A DNA stretch of 64,000 bases, taken from the NCBI RefSeq assembly GCF_001010805.1, contig NZ_CP011477.1, positions 1,069,001 to 1,133,000 on the forward strand, in the 5' to 3' direction. Below, piece after piece: positions 9,097-18,422 of the stretch. The DNA is from Spongiibacter sp. IMCC21906 (GTDB taxonomy: Bacteria; Pseudomonadota; Gammaproteobacteria; Pseudomonadales; Spongiibacteraceae). A program made the position numbers and the translations under genes. Each line of letters starts with the position of its first letter. Positions within the stretch are counted from its first letter, which is position 1. Below the pieces are notes generated by a model. The model searched no databases. It saw only the letters and a program-made list of their open reading frames with translations, and was not told the DNA's origin.

Positions 9097-10584
9097 ATGA
9101 TTAAATTCCCCATTAGTAGTAGATGGTCGCGTCTGGAATCTGCATTGGCGACGGCGGGAACCTATGATGAATGGCGAGAGTTGGCCGGACAGCTTGACGA
9201 GCTGTCTGGTGCGAATAAATGGAAAGCTAGCATCGATAGTGAATATTTTGATGCCAACCAGATTAGTATGCGTTATCGGCGTATGCAGGATTGCTTGGAC
9301 AACGGCGACTATGAAGAACTCCTGTTTACCTTGAATGAAGGTATTCACGGCAATATGGCCGGTATGGGAAGTGCGGCGCTATATTCCCGGGCGCGCTTTG
9401 GCACCAAACAGTTGATTGTAGACTTTGTCGAGCTTATCGCCAGTGCCCTGCGGCGTTTGGTTGACGCCCCGGAAGCCGTTATCAGCAAAGAGCAAAAGCG
9501 CAATTTTTTTCGCCGTGCCAGCCATTGTTATGGACGTTCAGCGCTTAGCTTAAGCGGTGGGGCGGGGTTGATTTATTTTCATCATGGCGTTGTTGACGCT
9601 CTGCTGGCTGAGGACCTGTTGCCCAGAGTGATTTCTGGTGCCAGTGCTGGCTCCTGGGTATGTGCTCAAATTGGCACCCTGAGTGACAGGGAGCTAAATG
9701 GTTATTTTAAAAACAAGCGATACGATGGCCGATTTTTTAAATTCAGTGAGCTGATTCGGGAGCGTTCAAGCCAGGTTGTGGCATCGGCGAGAGACGATAT
9801 GATCGATTCTTTTGTGGGTGATATGAGCTTTGAAGAGGCCTATGAGCATACTGGGCGGCATATTAATATCTCGATAGCGCCCCATGAGAAACATCAAAAA
9901 TCACGATTAATGAACGCGATGACGTCGCCTAATGTCACCATTCGGTCAGCGGTAAAAGCATCATCGTCGCCCAGTGGATTGGCACCACCGGTGCAGTTGG
10001 AAGCCAAGGATTCGCGCGGTCGACTGAAGGCGTATTTGCCTGGGCGTTATTGGGTAGATGGCTCCACCGCCGATGATCTGCCGTTTAAGCGCCTGGCACG
10101 TTTATATGGCGTTAATCATTTTATTGTCAGCATGATTAACCCAGCAGGTTTGCTAGCTAACATGGAGCCTGGCTTCTCAAGTCAAGAGAATATTTTTCGC
10201 TCGGTGAAGCGAGTTTATTTCTCGGCATTAAAGGAGTCGGTCAGAAACGTACGGCGTTTTTCTTCAAAAACGGCCATTACTTCGTCGATTGATTACATGC
10301 TTTCAAGTTTCTACCAAGTGCTTGATCAATCCTATGCCGGGGATATTGATATTACCCTGAGTTTAAAACATCTTCGTCTTCGCAATCTGCTGTATCAGTA
10401 TGCCAATGACGGTGAAATAGAGGCGATATACCGGGGGGGATTAGAAGCGAGTTGGCCAAAGTTAGAACAGATTCGCATGGCGAGTTTGATCAGTAAGGAG
10501 ATCGACAATTGTCTTGAGCGGCTGGAGATTGATGCCATACATCAAGCTGGCCACGATGCCTTGCTTCATCACCCGCTATTGTAA
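9097..10584 (+). CDS. Patatin-like phospholipase (DUF3336-type)
   Basis: 496-residue patatin-family acyl hydrolase. The start is set at the ATG at 9097 because GGAG precedes it by about 6 bp; the longer frame overlaps the upstream gene. The N-terminal part resembles the DUF3336 region of Tgl3/SDP1-like triacylglycerol lipases. The catalytic domain has the glycine-rich oxyanion loop LSGGAGLIYFH, the nucleophile motif GASAGS (G-x-S-x-G) and the dyad Asp in VDGST, where many relatives have DGG/DGA. It probably hydrolyses storage or membrane acyl lipids, which fits the esterase upstream and the wax-ester synthase elsewhere in the window. Confidence 0.9.
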   Translation: MIKFPISSRWSRLESALATAGTYDEWRELAGQLDELSGANKWKASIDSEYFDANQISMRYRRMQDCLDNGDYEELLFTLNEGIHGNMAGMGSAALYSRARFGTKQLIVDFVELIASALRRLVDAPEAVISKEQKRNFFRRASHCYGRSALSLSGGAGLIYFHHGVVDALLAEDLLPRVISGASAGSWVCAQIGTLSDRELNGYFKNKRYDGRFFKFSELIRERSSQVVASARDDMIDSFVGDMSFEEAYEHTGRHINISIAPHEKHQKSRLMNAMTSPNVTIRSAVKASSSPSGLAPPVQLEAKDSRGRLKAYLPGRYWVDGSTADDLPFKRLARLYGVNHFIVSMINPAGLLANMEPGFSSQENIFRSVKRVYFSALKESVRNVRRFSSKTAITSSIDYMLSSFYQVLDQSYAGDIDITLSLKHLRLRNLLYQYANDGEIEAIYRGGLEASWPKLEQIRMASLISKEIDNCLERLEIDAIHQAGHDALLHHPLL

Positions 10585-10641
10585 GTTGGGGGGATATTTG
10601 TTTAACCGTCCCCAGTTAATAGGCGTGTTGCAGAAAAGCTC

Positions 10642-11586
10642 TTAGCTATTGTTACCGCGTATTTTCTCGATAATATCTGTCATTACCTGTTGGGAATGAA
10701 TGCTGAGATTACTGGCTTTTAATGACAGGATGCCGAGTGTTCTGAGGTCACCATGATTGGCGACTTGATGGTCGATTCTGAGGAACTCACCTGTTTCAAA
10801 TTCGGTACTAACATTTAGATCTGCGGTTGCAAATATCGCGTTTGTCCGGCGTGTTATCTCTTTCAGGCTTTGGATGTTGGGACAAACGATTTGGCGTTTT
10901 CGTTGCCAAGCTTCATCATCGATGCTATTCCAACGCAGTGATTCCCACGTACTTTCATGAACGTTGGTTGGCGTCAGTATGTGGTATTCGTATATTTGCT
11001 GAAGTGGAACCTTGGTGTTGTTGCTCAACGGATGGCCTTGCCTGACATAAAAACTACCGCGAATCTGTCTCAATTGGGTGAGGTGAATATCCCGCATATC
11101 AATATTGCTGAAGTCGGTAATGTCCGCGACAAAAAAATCAATACTGTGATCTTGTAGCAAGCTCATCAAGGTGCTTCTTGATTCTACTTTTACTTGTACT
11201 TGCATTAAGTTTGAGTGTTTAACAACATCCATTAAAGTATCGGTAAGGAAAATGTCCGCAGTAACGGGGTCCATGCCAAACAGCAATACACTGCGTGCGC
11301 CACTGCTTAGTGCCCGGGCGTCTGCATACAACTCTCCGGCTTGAGAGAGTAATTCACTCGCCTTGTTGATAATAATTTGACCCTCAGCGGTGAGTTCTAT
11401 TCCTGTGGATTTGCGCCTGAATATTTTGATGCTTAGCTCATCTTCCAGAGACTGAATACTTCTGGTTAGCGCCGATTGGGTGATATGTAGTTTCTTGCTT
11501 GCTGCAAGGAGAGAATGCTCTTGGGCAACAATCAGGGCGTGGAGCAGTTTTTGTAAATTGAGCGTCTTCATCTGTGAGTTGTGCAT
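10642..11586 (-). CDS. LysR-family transcriptional regulator
   Basis: 314 residues, normal for the family. The N-terminal winged HTH is clear (AASKKLHITQSALTRSIQSLEDELSIKIF spans it), followed by a co-inducer-binding domain. It is divergent from the reductase-like gene at 11699, and the 24-bp dyad at 11640-11663 lies between them, the classical LysR arrangement. It probably activates that gene and represses itself. Start is at 11586 or the ATG at 11571; neither has a strong ribosome site. Confidence 0.92.
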   Translation of the reverse strand: MHNSQMKTLNLQKLLHALIVAQEHSLLAASKKLHITQSALTRSIQSLEDELSIKIFRRKSTGIELTAEGQIIINKASELLSQAGELYADARALSSGARSVLLFGMDPVTADIFLTDTLMDVVKHSNLMQVQVKVESRSTLMSLLQDHSIDFFVADITDFSNIDMRDIHLTQLRQIRGSFYVRQGHPLSNNTKVPLQQIYEYHILTPTNVHESTWESLRWNSIDDEAWQRKRQIVCPNIQSLKEITRRTNAIFATADLNVSTEFETGEFLRIDHQVANHGDLRTLGILSLKASNLSIHSQQVMTDIIEKIRGNNS

Positions 11587-11639
11587 CTTTATTTAGTTAT
11601 GAGTATGTCGCATAGCAAGCTAGCATTTTTTGCATTTGG

Positions 11640-11663
11640 ATTATATGTGAAGAAGCATATAAT
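11640..11663. promoter_or_regulatory. Dyad in LysR divergent promoter region
   Basis: Perfect 8-bp inverted repeat ATTATATG-N8-CATATAAT, 54 bp from the LysR start and about 36 bp upstream of the start at 11699. The overall span fits a LysR-type box with its T-N11-A core. Confidence 0.55.
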
Positions 11664-11698
11664 CACTTGTACTGAAAATAAATAATAGGATGTCAGTT

Positions 11699-12802
11699 AT
11701 GCGTGCGCCATATAAAGTCATTGTTTGGGGACCGGGAATTGTCGGTAACGCTTGTATTAAAGAAGTAATAAAAAAGCCAGAGCTGGATCTGGTGGGTGTA
11801 TTGGCTTACAGCAATAGCAAAAACGGTGTTGATGTCGGTGAGTATCTGGGGATGGATGCTATTGGCCTGAGCATGACCACCGATCAGGAGGCGATCATTG
11901 CGATGGATGCTGATGTGGTGCTGTTTTCAGTGAATATGAGTACAGAGTTAAATCTGGATTCTGAGGCGACTAACATTGCTTGTCGTTTGCTTGAGTCCGG
12001 TAAAAGTCTGGTCACGTCCGCAGGGTGGTGGTATCCCGCCTATCATTCACAAGCGTTGCACGACAAGCTGGAGGCGGCCTGTAAAAAAGGGGGCAGTTGT
12101 TTGCATGGCACAGGCGTGAACCCGGGCTGGTTATATGAGCGAATTATTTCGACATTTACTGGGGCCTCTACCAGTATCAAGCATATTCATGTCCAGGAAT
12201 TGTCCGACAACAGTCATATTGAAAGTGCCGATATGATGGGTGGTTTGGGATATGGTTCTGATATGTCAGAAAAACCATGGATAGAAAATGTCGGTGATCG
12301 TGGTTACGAAGAAACGCTGGCGCTGACCTGTCATGTTATGGGCGTCAAGCTCGATCGTATCGAGTCAGAGAAGAAGTACTTTGTTGCCCGGGAAGATACC
12401 AAGCTTATCCCTTTGACGGTGCCAAAAGGTAAACGTAACGGGGTGAATTTTCTCTATCATGCCATTGTGGACGGCAAAAAATTTATTACTCTGGAAGAAA
12501 TCTGGTATGTCGATGAGCGTGATCTGCCAGACGGCCTGCACCGCGGTGACTATTACAATATTAAAATAGAGGCCGAGCCGGTTTCTGTACGGGGGCAGTT
12601 CCAGTTAATGGCCTCGGTGGAAGACAATCTTGAGCACCGCGAAGGGGATAATACTCTACCAGCTTACTACGCAACTGCCATGCCAATGATTCAGGCTATT
12701 CCCATTGTGTGTGGCGCCAAACCTGGCATTGTTGTGCCCTTTAACTTCGCCAATTACAGTCCTGATCTACGTAACTTCAAGAGTCCGTTGATTGTTCGAT
12801 AG
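11699..12802 (+). CDS. NAD(P)-binding dihydrodipicolinate-reductase-like protein
   Basis: About 367 residues with an N-terminal Rossmann segment (YKVIVWGPGIVGNACIKEV). The layout resembles the dihydrodipicolinate reductase / 2,4-diaminopentanoate dehydrogenase-like group (N-terminal nucleotide-binding part, GTGVNPGW segment mid-protein). The start at 11699 is favoured by TAGGA about 8 bp upstream; ATG 11690 is the alternative. It is divergent from the LysR gene and likely its target. A perfect terminator follows. Homologues of this type sit in hydrocarbon or steroid catabolic regions, but the reaction here cannot be deduced. Confidence 0.75.
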   Translation: MRAPYKVIVWGPGIVGNACIKEVIKKPELDLVGVLAYSNSKNGVDVGEYLGMDAIGLSMTTDQEAIIAMDADVVLFSVNMSTELNLDSEATNIACRLLESGKSLVTSAGWWYPAYHSQALHDKLEAACKKGGSCLHGTGVNPGWLYERIISTFTGASTSIKHIHVQELSDNSHIESADMMGGLGYGSDMSEKPWIENVGDRGYEETLALTCHVMGVKLDRIESEKKYFVAREDTKLIPLTVPKGKRNGVNFLYHAIVDGKKFITLEEIWYVDERDLPDGLHRGDYYNIKIEAEPVSVRGQFQLMASVEDNLEHREGDNTLPAYYATAMPMIQAIPIVCGAKPGIVVPFNFANYSPDLRNFKSPLIVR

Positions 12803-12823
12803 GATTTATTGTTGATTTCGCTT

Positions 12824-12857
12824 AAGCCGCTGCAGAAGCATTTGCAGCGGCTTTTTT
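12824..12857 (+). terminator. Rho-independent terminator
   Basis: Perfect 11-bp stem AAGCCGCTGCA/TGCAGCGGCTT with an 8-nt loop, followed by a T run to 12857. It ends the reductase-like gene. Confidence 0.9.
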
Positions 12858-12918
12858 AGGCCAAGTGTTTGCAGTAGAGCAGGTAAGCGCCAAAAATTAT
12901 CCAATGTTTCGCTCGCAT

Positions 12919-12950
12919 AAAAAAGCTCCGGACCAACTACTTCCGGAGCC
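12919..12950 (-). terminator. Rho-independent terminator
   Basis: Read on the minus strand: stem GCTCCGGA/TCCGGAGC (12925-12932 with 12942-12949), then six T residues. It ends the lipocalin-like gene, which stops 23 bp upstream. Confidence 0.88.
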
Positions 12951-12972
12951 ACAGCTATCTGATGTCGTTTGC

Positions 12973-14046
12973 CTACTCAGCGTAGGATTTCAGGGGAATT
13001 GCTGTCCAGCCGTGTTCGATGTAGGTACGCATATCCTTGAGCTCGAAGTTGCGACCATCGGTCAGCTTCATGCTGCCTTCGGCGTGGGAGTGCAGGCCGT
13101 AGTGCATGGTGGCGCCCGAGGTGGTCAGGTAGCTGTAGAAGGTTCGGTGTGCAGCTTCGATATTCAGATCGATAACACCGTTCTTAGATTCCAGATTGAA
13201 GTGCCATTTAACCGGTACACGCATACGGGTTTTGGGATCGATCCAGAACTCCTTCTCTTCCATGGTGATATTACTGTGACCATTTTCGGAGAATTGGATT
13301 TCTTCGCCGTCAACGGTGACGTGGCTGAAGGTTTTGCCCACTGACGGGTAGTAGTAAATGAATACACGTATGTTTTCGCAGGCCCACCAGTTCCAGTAGT
13401 ACGTTTCACCGCGCAGAATGTCGGCCAGATCCCACGCTGGCTGGATGAACTTTTCCTGGCAGCCAAAGGTGTTTTCTTTGCTGATGTGATAGGTTTTGCC
13501 TTCGGCTTTAATGGTGCCTTCTGCACATATGGGGTGTTCAAATCCCGCGATGTTGTTCTTTTCCAGATCGGCAAAGGGGCCCTTGTGGTAGGGGGCATCG
13601 CCGATACCGGTGAGTTTCAGGTCGAACTCGATGCCCATATGCTCGCCCTTGATTTCCCAGTAGGGAGGACGACAGATGTGTTGGCGGTTACCCAGGGTCC
13701 AGATTACTGCGTCGTCGACTTGTTCTACACTGCCAGATTCCCAGTGGTCGGTAGCCCAGGTGCGATTGCCGATAAAGTGGTTGTCCTGCATGCCGCCAGT
13801 GTGTCCCTTAGGGACTGCCATAAAGGTGGTATGACCTTTGTAAACGTCATCGACTTGCCATGGGCCATCTTTGCCGCCGCCGACGCGGAAGATACAGGAA
13901 ACAAATGAAAATTCTTCACCTTCATCTGTTTCGCCCATAATCATGAAGCCATTGTTCTCCATGTAAGGCATACCGGCGGGTAGCTTATCGACATAGCTTA
14001 ATTGATCTGCCAGTGTGACATTTGTTTGTGCTTTTATTTCAGTCAT
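12973..14046 (-). CDS. Uncharacterised lipocalin-like (possible AttH/CrtC-type) protein
   Basis: 357-residue soluble protein without signal peptide. It is rich in Trp, Tyr, Gly and alternating beta-strand patterns (for example YYWNWWACENIRVFIYYYP, and HYGLHSHAEGSM near the C-terminus). The overall pattern resembles two-domain lipocalin-like proteins of the AttH/CrtC group, but this is a fold-level impression, not a firm family call. A dyad related to the two TGACA operators sits 34-46 bp upstream, so it probably belongs to the same regulon as the amidohydrolase and SDR/thiolase units and may bind or transform the same hydrophobic substrate. Confidence 0.7.
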   Translation of the reverse strand: MTEIKAQTNVTLADQLSYVDKLPAGMPYMENNGFMIMGETDEGEEFSFVSCIFRVGGGKDGPWQVDDVYKGHTTFMAVPKGHTGGMQDNHFIGNRTWATDHWESGSVEQVDDAVIWTLGNRQHICRPPYWEIKGEHMGIEFDLKLTGIGDAPYHKGPFADLEKNNIAGFEHPICAEGTIKAEGKTYHISKENTFGCQEKFIQPAWDLADILRGETYYWNWWACENIRVFIYYYPSVGKTFSHVTVDGEEIQFSENGHSNITMEEKEFWIDPKTRMRVPVKWHFNLESKNGVIDLNIEAAHRTFYSYLTTSGATMHYGLHSHAEGSMKLTDGRNFELKDMRTYIEHGWTAIPLKSYAE

Positions 14047-14079
14047 CGCTCTAACTCGTCTTTGGGTTGCCCATAAAGC

Positions 14080-14092
14080 TGATATATTATCA
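14080..14092. promoter_or_regulatory. Operator-like dyad TGATA-N3-TATCA
   Basis: CTGATA-TAT-TATCAG inverted repeat followed by TTATAG, directly upstream of the gene starting at 14046. It matches 13 of 16 positions of the 7402 site (TGACATACTGTCAGTT), so it is probably read by the same regulator. Confidence 0.5.
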
Positions 14093-14099
14093 GTTATAG

Positions 14100-14507
14100 T
14101 GGGGCGGATTCAATATCCGCAAGGATGTAGATTTAATTTAGGCGAAAAATTTCATCGATTGGAAACTGGGCTCAGGTTTAGACCCAAAATGAACACGGAG
14201 CCAATCTTTGGCGTGGTTATCTTGAGTCGGGCATTAACAGGCAACCGTCAGCTTCTTATTCAGTGTGCTTTAGCGGCAAGTAGGACGGTGGGTTTGGAAT
14301 AAGGGGACGTGTTGGTTGGTCTTGAGTCTCTAATGTTTCAGACTAATTTTATCGTTGCTGTATTAGTGGTGAGGTGATCGAAGGTCATAGAAGTGGTTGC
14401 TAGTCATGGGGTAGAAGCGTTCCCGAAGGTCATGTAGGAAGGGCTGGATTTTTGCAGAGGTTGCACTGTAGGCACAGGATGGGCACAGAGATCAAGGTTA
14501 ATAGACG
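14100..14507. other. Intergenic stretch, no gene seen
   Basis: About 400 bp between the dyad of the lipocalin-like gene and the terminator of the tRNA gene. Short frames are present but lack ribosome sites and recognisable motifs. No repeats or RNA genes are seen. Confidence 0.5.
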
Positions 14508-14546
14508 AAAAAAAACGGCAAGCCAGTAAGTTACTGATTTGCCGTT
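14508..14546 (-). terminator. Terminator of initiator tRNA gene
   Basis: Read on the minus strand: AACGGCAA pairs with TTGCCGTT (14514-14521 and 14539-14546), with an inner CAGTAA/TTACTG stem. A run of T residues (A run at 14508-14515 on the plus strand) follows. Confidence 0.85.
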
Positions 14547-14554
14547 CTTTAATG

Positions 14555-14631
<77 letters not shown>

Positions 14632-14750
14632 ACTGACTTTACGCTGTTTTTGAGCCTTGCGTTTGGCTGTCTCTGTATCAGAGGTTGCGCATTATAGGGA
14701 TGGGACTTGGGGATTGCAACACCTTAGCCGGTTTGTCTTTGATTTATCTT

Positions 14751-16112
14751 TCAAAGGGTTTGTCTGGCGCTGGGTTGACCTCTAAAGCTGTGGGGGTCTA
14801 GGTGGTGGCGACGGAGCAAGCGATAAAATTCGGTGCGGTTGCGGCGGGCGAGTTGTGCGGCCTGGGTGACGTTGCCAGCGGTGATATGGAGGACTTCAAC
14901 GAGGTAGTCCCGCTCAAAGTGGTCACGGGCATCGGCAAAGGGGACGATTTCGCCGTCGTCTTTTTTTAGCGCGCGTTTGACCAGGGCTTCAGGAATGACG
15001 GTGGTGTGGGAAAGCACCATGGTTTGTTCTACTACGTTGCGGAGTTGACGGATGTTGCCTGGCCAAGACGCAGACGCTAGGGCTTCCATGGCTTCAGCGG
15101 AGAAATGCCGTGGGGCTTTCCCTTTTGGGGAGAGCTGTTCCAGAAAATGCTGGGCAAGTAGGGGGATGTCGTCTCTGCGGGCACGTAGGGCGGGGAGCTC
15201 TAGCTGGACGACATTTAACCGGTAGTAGAGGTCCTCGCGAAAGCTGCCTTCTTCTATTAAGGCTTCCAGATCTCGATGGGTTGCGCAGATGACACGCACA
15301 TCAATAGGCTTGCTGCCGGTAGAGCCGACAGGTCTTACTTCTCGCTCTTGTAATACCCGTAGCAGCTTGACTTGAAACTCCAGTGGCATGTCGCCCACCT
15401 CATCCAAGAATAATGTGCCGCCTTCTGCTGCCTGGATTAAACCTTGGTGGTCTCGGTTTGCGCCGGTAAACGCGCCTTTAACATGGCCGAATAATTCTGA
15501 TTCAAGCAATGAGTCGGGTACCGAGCTGCAGTTCAGAGCCACAAAGGGTTTATCCGCTCTGGGGCTTGCTTTGTGTATGGCGCAGGCAAGTAACTCTTTG
15601 CCGGTGCCGCTTTCGCTCTGGATGAGTACACTGGCTTCGCTGGCCGCTACCATATTTGCTTGCTGAAGCGCTTCGAGTACATCGGCATTGCGGGTAACGA
15701 TTTCGGCGAAGGCAGATGACTCGTTACCGTTTCCCTGGTTGTCTTTATTGCCAGCCAGCGACAGTGCCTTGTCGACTTCTTCTAACAGCGCGTTGCTATC
15801 AAAGGGTTTGGTAAAGTAACTAAAGGCGCCGCGTTTTGTCGCTTCTATTGCGTGGGGAATGGAGCCGTGAGCGGTAATGATGATGATAGGTAGCGATGGC
15901 TGGTTAAATTTGAGTTTTTCAAATAATGCCATGCCATCCATACCGTCCATACGCAGGTCGGTAATGACCAGTTGCGGTTGAAACGTCGGTACAAAAGCCA
16001 AGGCCTGCTCCGCACTCTCGGCTGTTTCAACGGTGTGACCTGATGACTGCAGGCGCATTTTTAATAAGTGAAGAATATCCTTATTATCGTCAACGACCAT
16101 TAACCTTGACAC
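14751..16112 (-). CDS. glrR: Sigma-54-dependent response regulator, GlrR/QseF type
   Basis: 453 residues: N-terminal receiver domain with the phospho-acceptor Asp in ITDLRMDG, then an AAA+ sigma-54 activation domain with Walker A SESGTGKE and the GAFTGA loop that contacts sigma-54, and a C-terminal Fis-type HTH ([21 protein letters not shown]). Last gene of the glrK-qseG-glrR order seen in enterobacteria, where the system activates sRNA genes controlling GlmS. Here glmS itself lies 3.5 kb away on the same strand, which supports the assignment. The gap to the lipoprotein gene is 25 bp. Confidence 0.88.
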   Translation of the reverse strand: MSRLMVVDDNKDILHLLKMRLQSSGHTVETAESAEQALAFVPTFQPQLVITDLRMDGMDGMALFEKLKFNQPSLPIIIITAHGSIPHAIEATKRGAFSYFTKPFDSNALLEEVDKALSLAGNKDNQGNGNESSAFAEIVTRNADVLEALQQANMVAASEASVLIQSESGTGKELLACAIHKASPRADKPFVALNCSSVPDSLLESELFGHVKGAFTGANRDHQGLIQAAEGGTLFLDEVGDMPLEFQVKLLRVLQEREVRPVGSTGSKPIDVRVICATHRDLEALIEEGSFREDLYYRLNVVQLELPALRARRDDIPLLAQHFLEQLSPKGKAPRHFSAEAMEALASASWPGNIRQLRNVVEQTMVLSHTTVIPEALVKRALKKDDGEIVPFADARDHFERDYLVEVLHITAGNVTQAAQLARRNRTEFYRLLRRHHLDPHSFRGQPSARQTL

Positions 16113-16137
16113 TAGATGTCCTCCAGTTTTTTACTGT

Positions 16138-16656
16138 TTATCGAAAGGTGGTGGCTTGAGGTTGGCTCAGTTTGTTTTCGATCAACATGAGCTGCTCAAT
16201 TTTTTGTTTAAGAGAAAGGTTCTCTGCCACTATTTTTTTGCGTTGCTCCAAGTGGTTCAGTAAAAACTGAGCAACGGGTTCGTAACGGTTGTAGCTGGAT
16301 GTCAGGGCGCTGAGCCCAGTTTTACGCTTGGCTTTTCTCACATAGCTATGCAGGATGTTTTCTGCTTGCTGCAGATTGGCGGTGTTGGTGCTTGTTTGCA
16401 TGAGCGCTGCAGCTAAGCGAAGCGTGTTGTAACTGTCGTTGTCGCGCTGATAATTTTTACGAGCCAGGCTTAGTTCTTGGCTGGCTTGGGCATGACTCAC
16501 GTTGTCGAGGTAATTGGCAAAGCTGATAATGCCCAGTTCACTTCGCGCAAAAAGCTGGCCATCTGATGTGGATGCCATACTTGACTTCATTCCTCTGATT
16601 TCCTGCATACTGCAAGCGCTGAGAAGCGACTGCAGTAGCAGTACGCTTATGAGCAA
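16138..16656 (-). CDS. qseG: QseG-like outer-membrane lipoprotein
   Basis: Small lipoprotein of about 172 residues. A hydrophobic signal LLISVLLLQSLLSAC ends in a lipobox (LSAC), so the mature protein starts at Cys and is lipid-anchored. The rest is helical with a likely C-terminal coiled coil (NLSLKQKIEQLMLIENKLSQ). The frame extends to 16770 but overlaps the kinase gene by about 95 bp; a TTG at 16656 with AAGG upstream gives a normal signal peptide and is preferred. Its position between kinase and regulator identifies it as QseG/YfhG-like, an accessory factor of the GlrK kinase. Confidence 0.75.
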   Translation of the reverse strand: MLISVLLLQSLLSACSMQEIRGMKSSMASTSDGQLFARSELGIISFANYLDNVSHAQASQELSLARKNYQRDNDSYNTLRLAAALMQTSTNTANLQQAENILHSYVRKAKRKTGLSALTSSYNRYEPVAQFLLNHLEQRKKIVAENLSLKQKIEQLMLIENKLSQPQATTFR

Positions 16657-16675
16657 TCCAGCCTTGGTGTATCGC

Positions 16676-18169
16676 TTACTGAAGTTTGGGCTGAAGCGGA
16701 AGCGTAAGTCGGAGCCGGGCTCCGTGAGGGTAGTGGATGACTTCAATGTCTCCTCCATGTGCATTGGCATATTGTTTGGCGATGGACAGGCCCAGCCCCG
16801 AGCCTTCTACATCTCTATTTTCAGGGTTTCTAACCTTGTAGAACGCGTCAAATATGCGTTCTTTTTCTTCTTCGTCGATACCGGGCCCTTGGTCGGTCAC
16901 TTCGACGATGGCGCGATTACTGTCCTGCCATAAGTGAATGTCGATCTGCCCGCGTAGCGGCGAAAACTTCACTGCGTTTGACAGCAGGTTATCGAGAACC
17001 GTGGTGATCTTGCCGGCGTCTTCTAAAATCGTAACGGCTTCAAGGTTCGTCTTAATTATCAGTTCTTTGGCACGAATATGGAGATTGTGTTCCCTAGTGA
17101 CGCCGGTAATTTGCTCATCAAGGCGAATTTGTTGATAGTCATACGCTTGGAAGGGTTGCATGGAAACGCTGTATTTGAGCAGATCCTCGATGTTTTGCTG
17201 CAAACTACTGCAATTTCGCTGCAAGATTGCGCAAACCTCTTCTTGCTCTTGGTTGATCGGGCCGGCGACGCCATCCGCCAGAAGACAGGCACCTTCGCGT
17301 AAACTGGCCAGTGGTGTTTTTAGCTCGTGGGAAAAATGGCGTAAAAAATGTTGTTTTTGTGTTTCCAGTAACAGTAGCTGGCGGCGCAGCCACTCTAACC
17401 TGGCACCTAAATCACGGATATCCTTGGGGCCTTGGAGGCTAATTTCCCTATCCAGGTTGCCCCGGCCAATTTGCAAAATGCTTTGGTCTAGTTCTCGGAT
17501 GTAACGTACTAACGGCGGTATGACAAAGATAGCGACAGCGCTAACAAGGAGGATGGCGGCCAGGCCCTCCCAGAGTAGAGTTTGGCGGGTAGAGCGAGCG
17601 GTGGCTTTCATCTCATTGACGCGAATCTCCACTTCTCGGCTATTCACTGAAATGAGGGTTCTGGCAATATCGCGAATGGTGGTAAAGGATTCTATCGCCT
17701 GGCTGGCAGCCTCTGACCCGGGTTTCGCGGTGGAGATAATCGCAAAGGCGTCTTGCTCAAGGGTGAGCAATGCTGTGATTTGGGCTTTGATGGCTTCGGG
17801 TAGGTCCAGCCCGCTAAGCTGCTTTGCAGTAACTTGCAGTTGGCTGCGAAACTGCGAATAGCTGGCCAGCAGGCTATCGTTGCCCAGTACTTGATAGACT
17901 CTGGCACTGCGTTCCATGTCTTTGGTGAGGTCCGATAACGCAAGACTATATTGAACGGCTTGCGTTGAGAAAATAACGGCTTTTTGGCCCTTGGTCGTGG
18001 CGCGCTCCAGGTAGACGCCCGCCAAGGCCAGCGCCACTACCAACATTAAAACTAAGGTCAGCAAGCCGAGTGAGACCAAGCGTGCCATTGAGTGTGGGTA
18101 GACGGATAACCAGCGACTGGAAACCACAAAGCCTTGAAGCTGTTGCAGTATTTGTCGTGGTATTTTCAA
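16676..18169 (-). CDS. glrK: Sensor histidine kinase, GlrK/QseE type
   Basis: 497-residue membrane kinase. It has a TM segment near residues 28-50, a periplasmic helical sensor region, a second TM near 198-218, HAMP-like linker (ELDQSILQIGRGNLDREI), HisKA domain with the phospho-His in RHFSHELKTPLASL, and an HATPase domain with the N, G1 and G2 boxes (NLLSNAVKFS, DQGPGID, GSGLGLSI). First gene of the operon with the QseG-like lipoprotein and GlrR. A dyad about 120 bp upstream may be an autoregulatory site. Confidence 0.9.
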   Translation of the reverse strand: MKIPRQILQQLQGFVVSSRWLSVYPHSMARLVSLGLLTLVLMLVVALALAGVYLERATTKGQKAVIFSTQAVQYSLALSDLTKDMERSARVYQVLGNDSLLASYSQFRSQLQVTAKQLSGLDLPEAIKAQITALLTLEQDAFAIISTAKPGSEAASQAIESFTTIRDIARTLISVNSREVEIRVNEMKATARSTRQTLLWEGLAAILLVSAVAIFVIPPLVRYIRELDQSILQIGRGNLDREISLQGPKDIRDLGARLEWLRRQLLLLETQKQHFLRHFSHELKTPLASLREGACLLADGVAGPINQEQEEVCAILQRNCSSLQQNIEDLLKYSVSMQPFQAYDYQQIRLDEQITGVTREHNLHIRAKELIIKTNLEAVTILEDAGKITTVLDNLLSNAVKFSPLRGQIDIHLWQDSNRAIVEVTDQGPGIDEEEKERIFDAFYKVRNPENRDVEGSGLGLSIAKQYANAHGGDIEVIHYPHGARLRLTLPLQPKLQ

Positions 18170-18284
18170 AACTGCCTCCTCCCCGAGTGTCCTTCTTGCC
18201 GATGTCTTTGTTTCCTATTCGGCTAGGACAGTATTGCTGATTTTTTTCAGCTTCTTTTGTAGGTCACTGTTTGTGCGTACTTTT

Positions 18285-18300
18285 TGTCAGTAGCGTGACA
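18285..18300. promoter_or_regulatory. TGTCA-N6-TGACA dyad upstream of glrK
   Basis: Perfect 5-bp inverted repeat 116-131 bp upstream of the kinase start. It reads TGTC-N8-GACA, close to the TGTC-N10-GACA site known for E. coli GlrR, but two bases shorter. Possible GlrR autoregulation; no convincing sigma-54 promoter was found nearby. Confidence 0.35.
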
Positions 18301-18422
18301 GCGCAAATAGCCGTCACTACACGGTCTAAACGGCTTGAGATAGCTGCGCCGGTCATTAGCAGACTGCAATGACATACGTTGGTTCAGTGTGAACTTTTCG
18401 TCTTGACTTTGTTACTCAGCGA

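Noticed and set aside
12865-13908. Plus-strand frames opposite the lipocalin-like gene
   Set aside because: Antisense shadows. The minus-strand frame is longer, has a terminator right after its stop and an operator-like site before its start.
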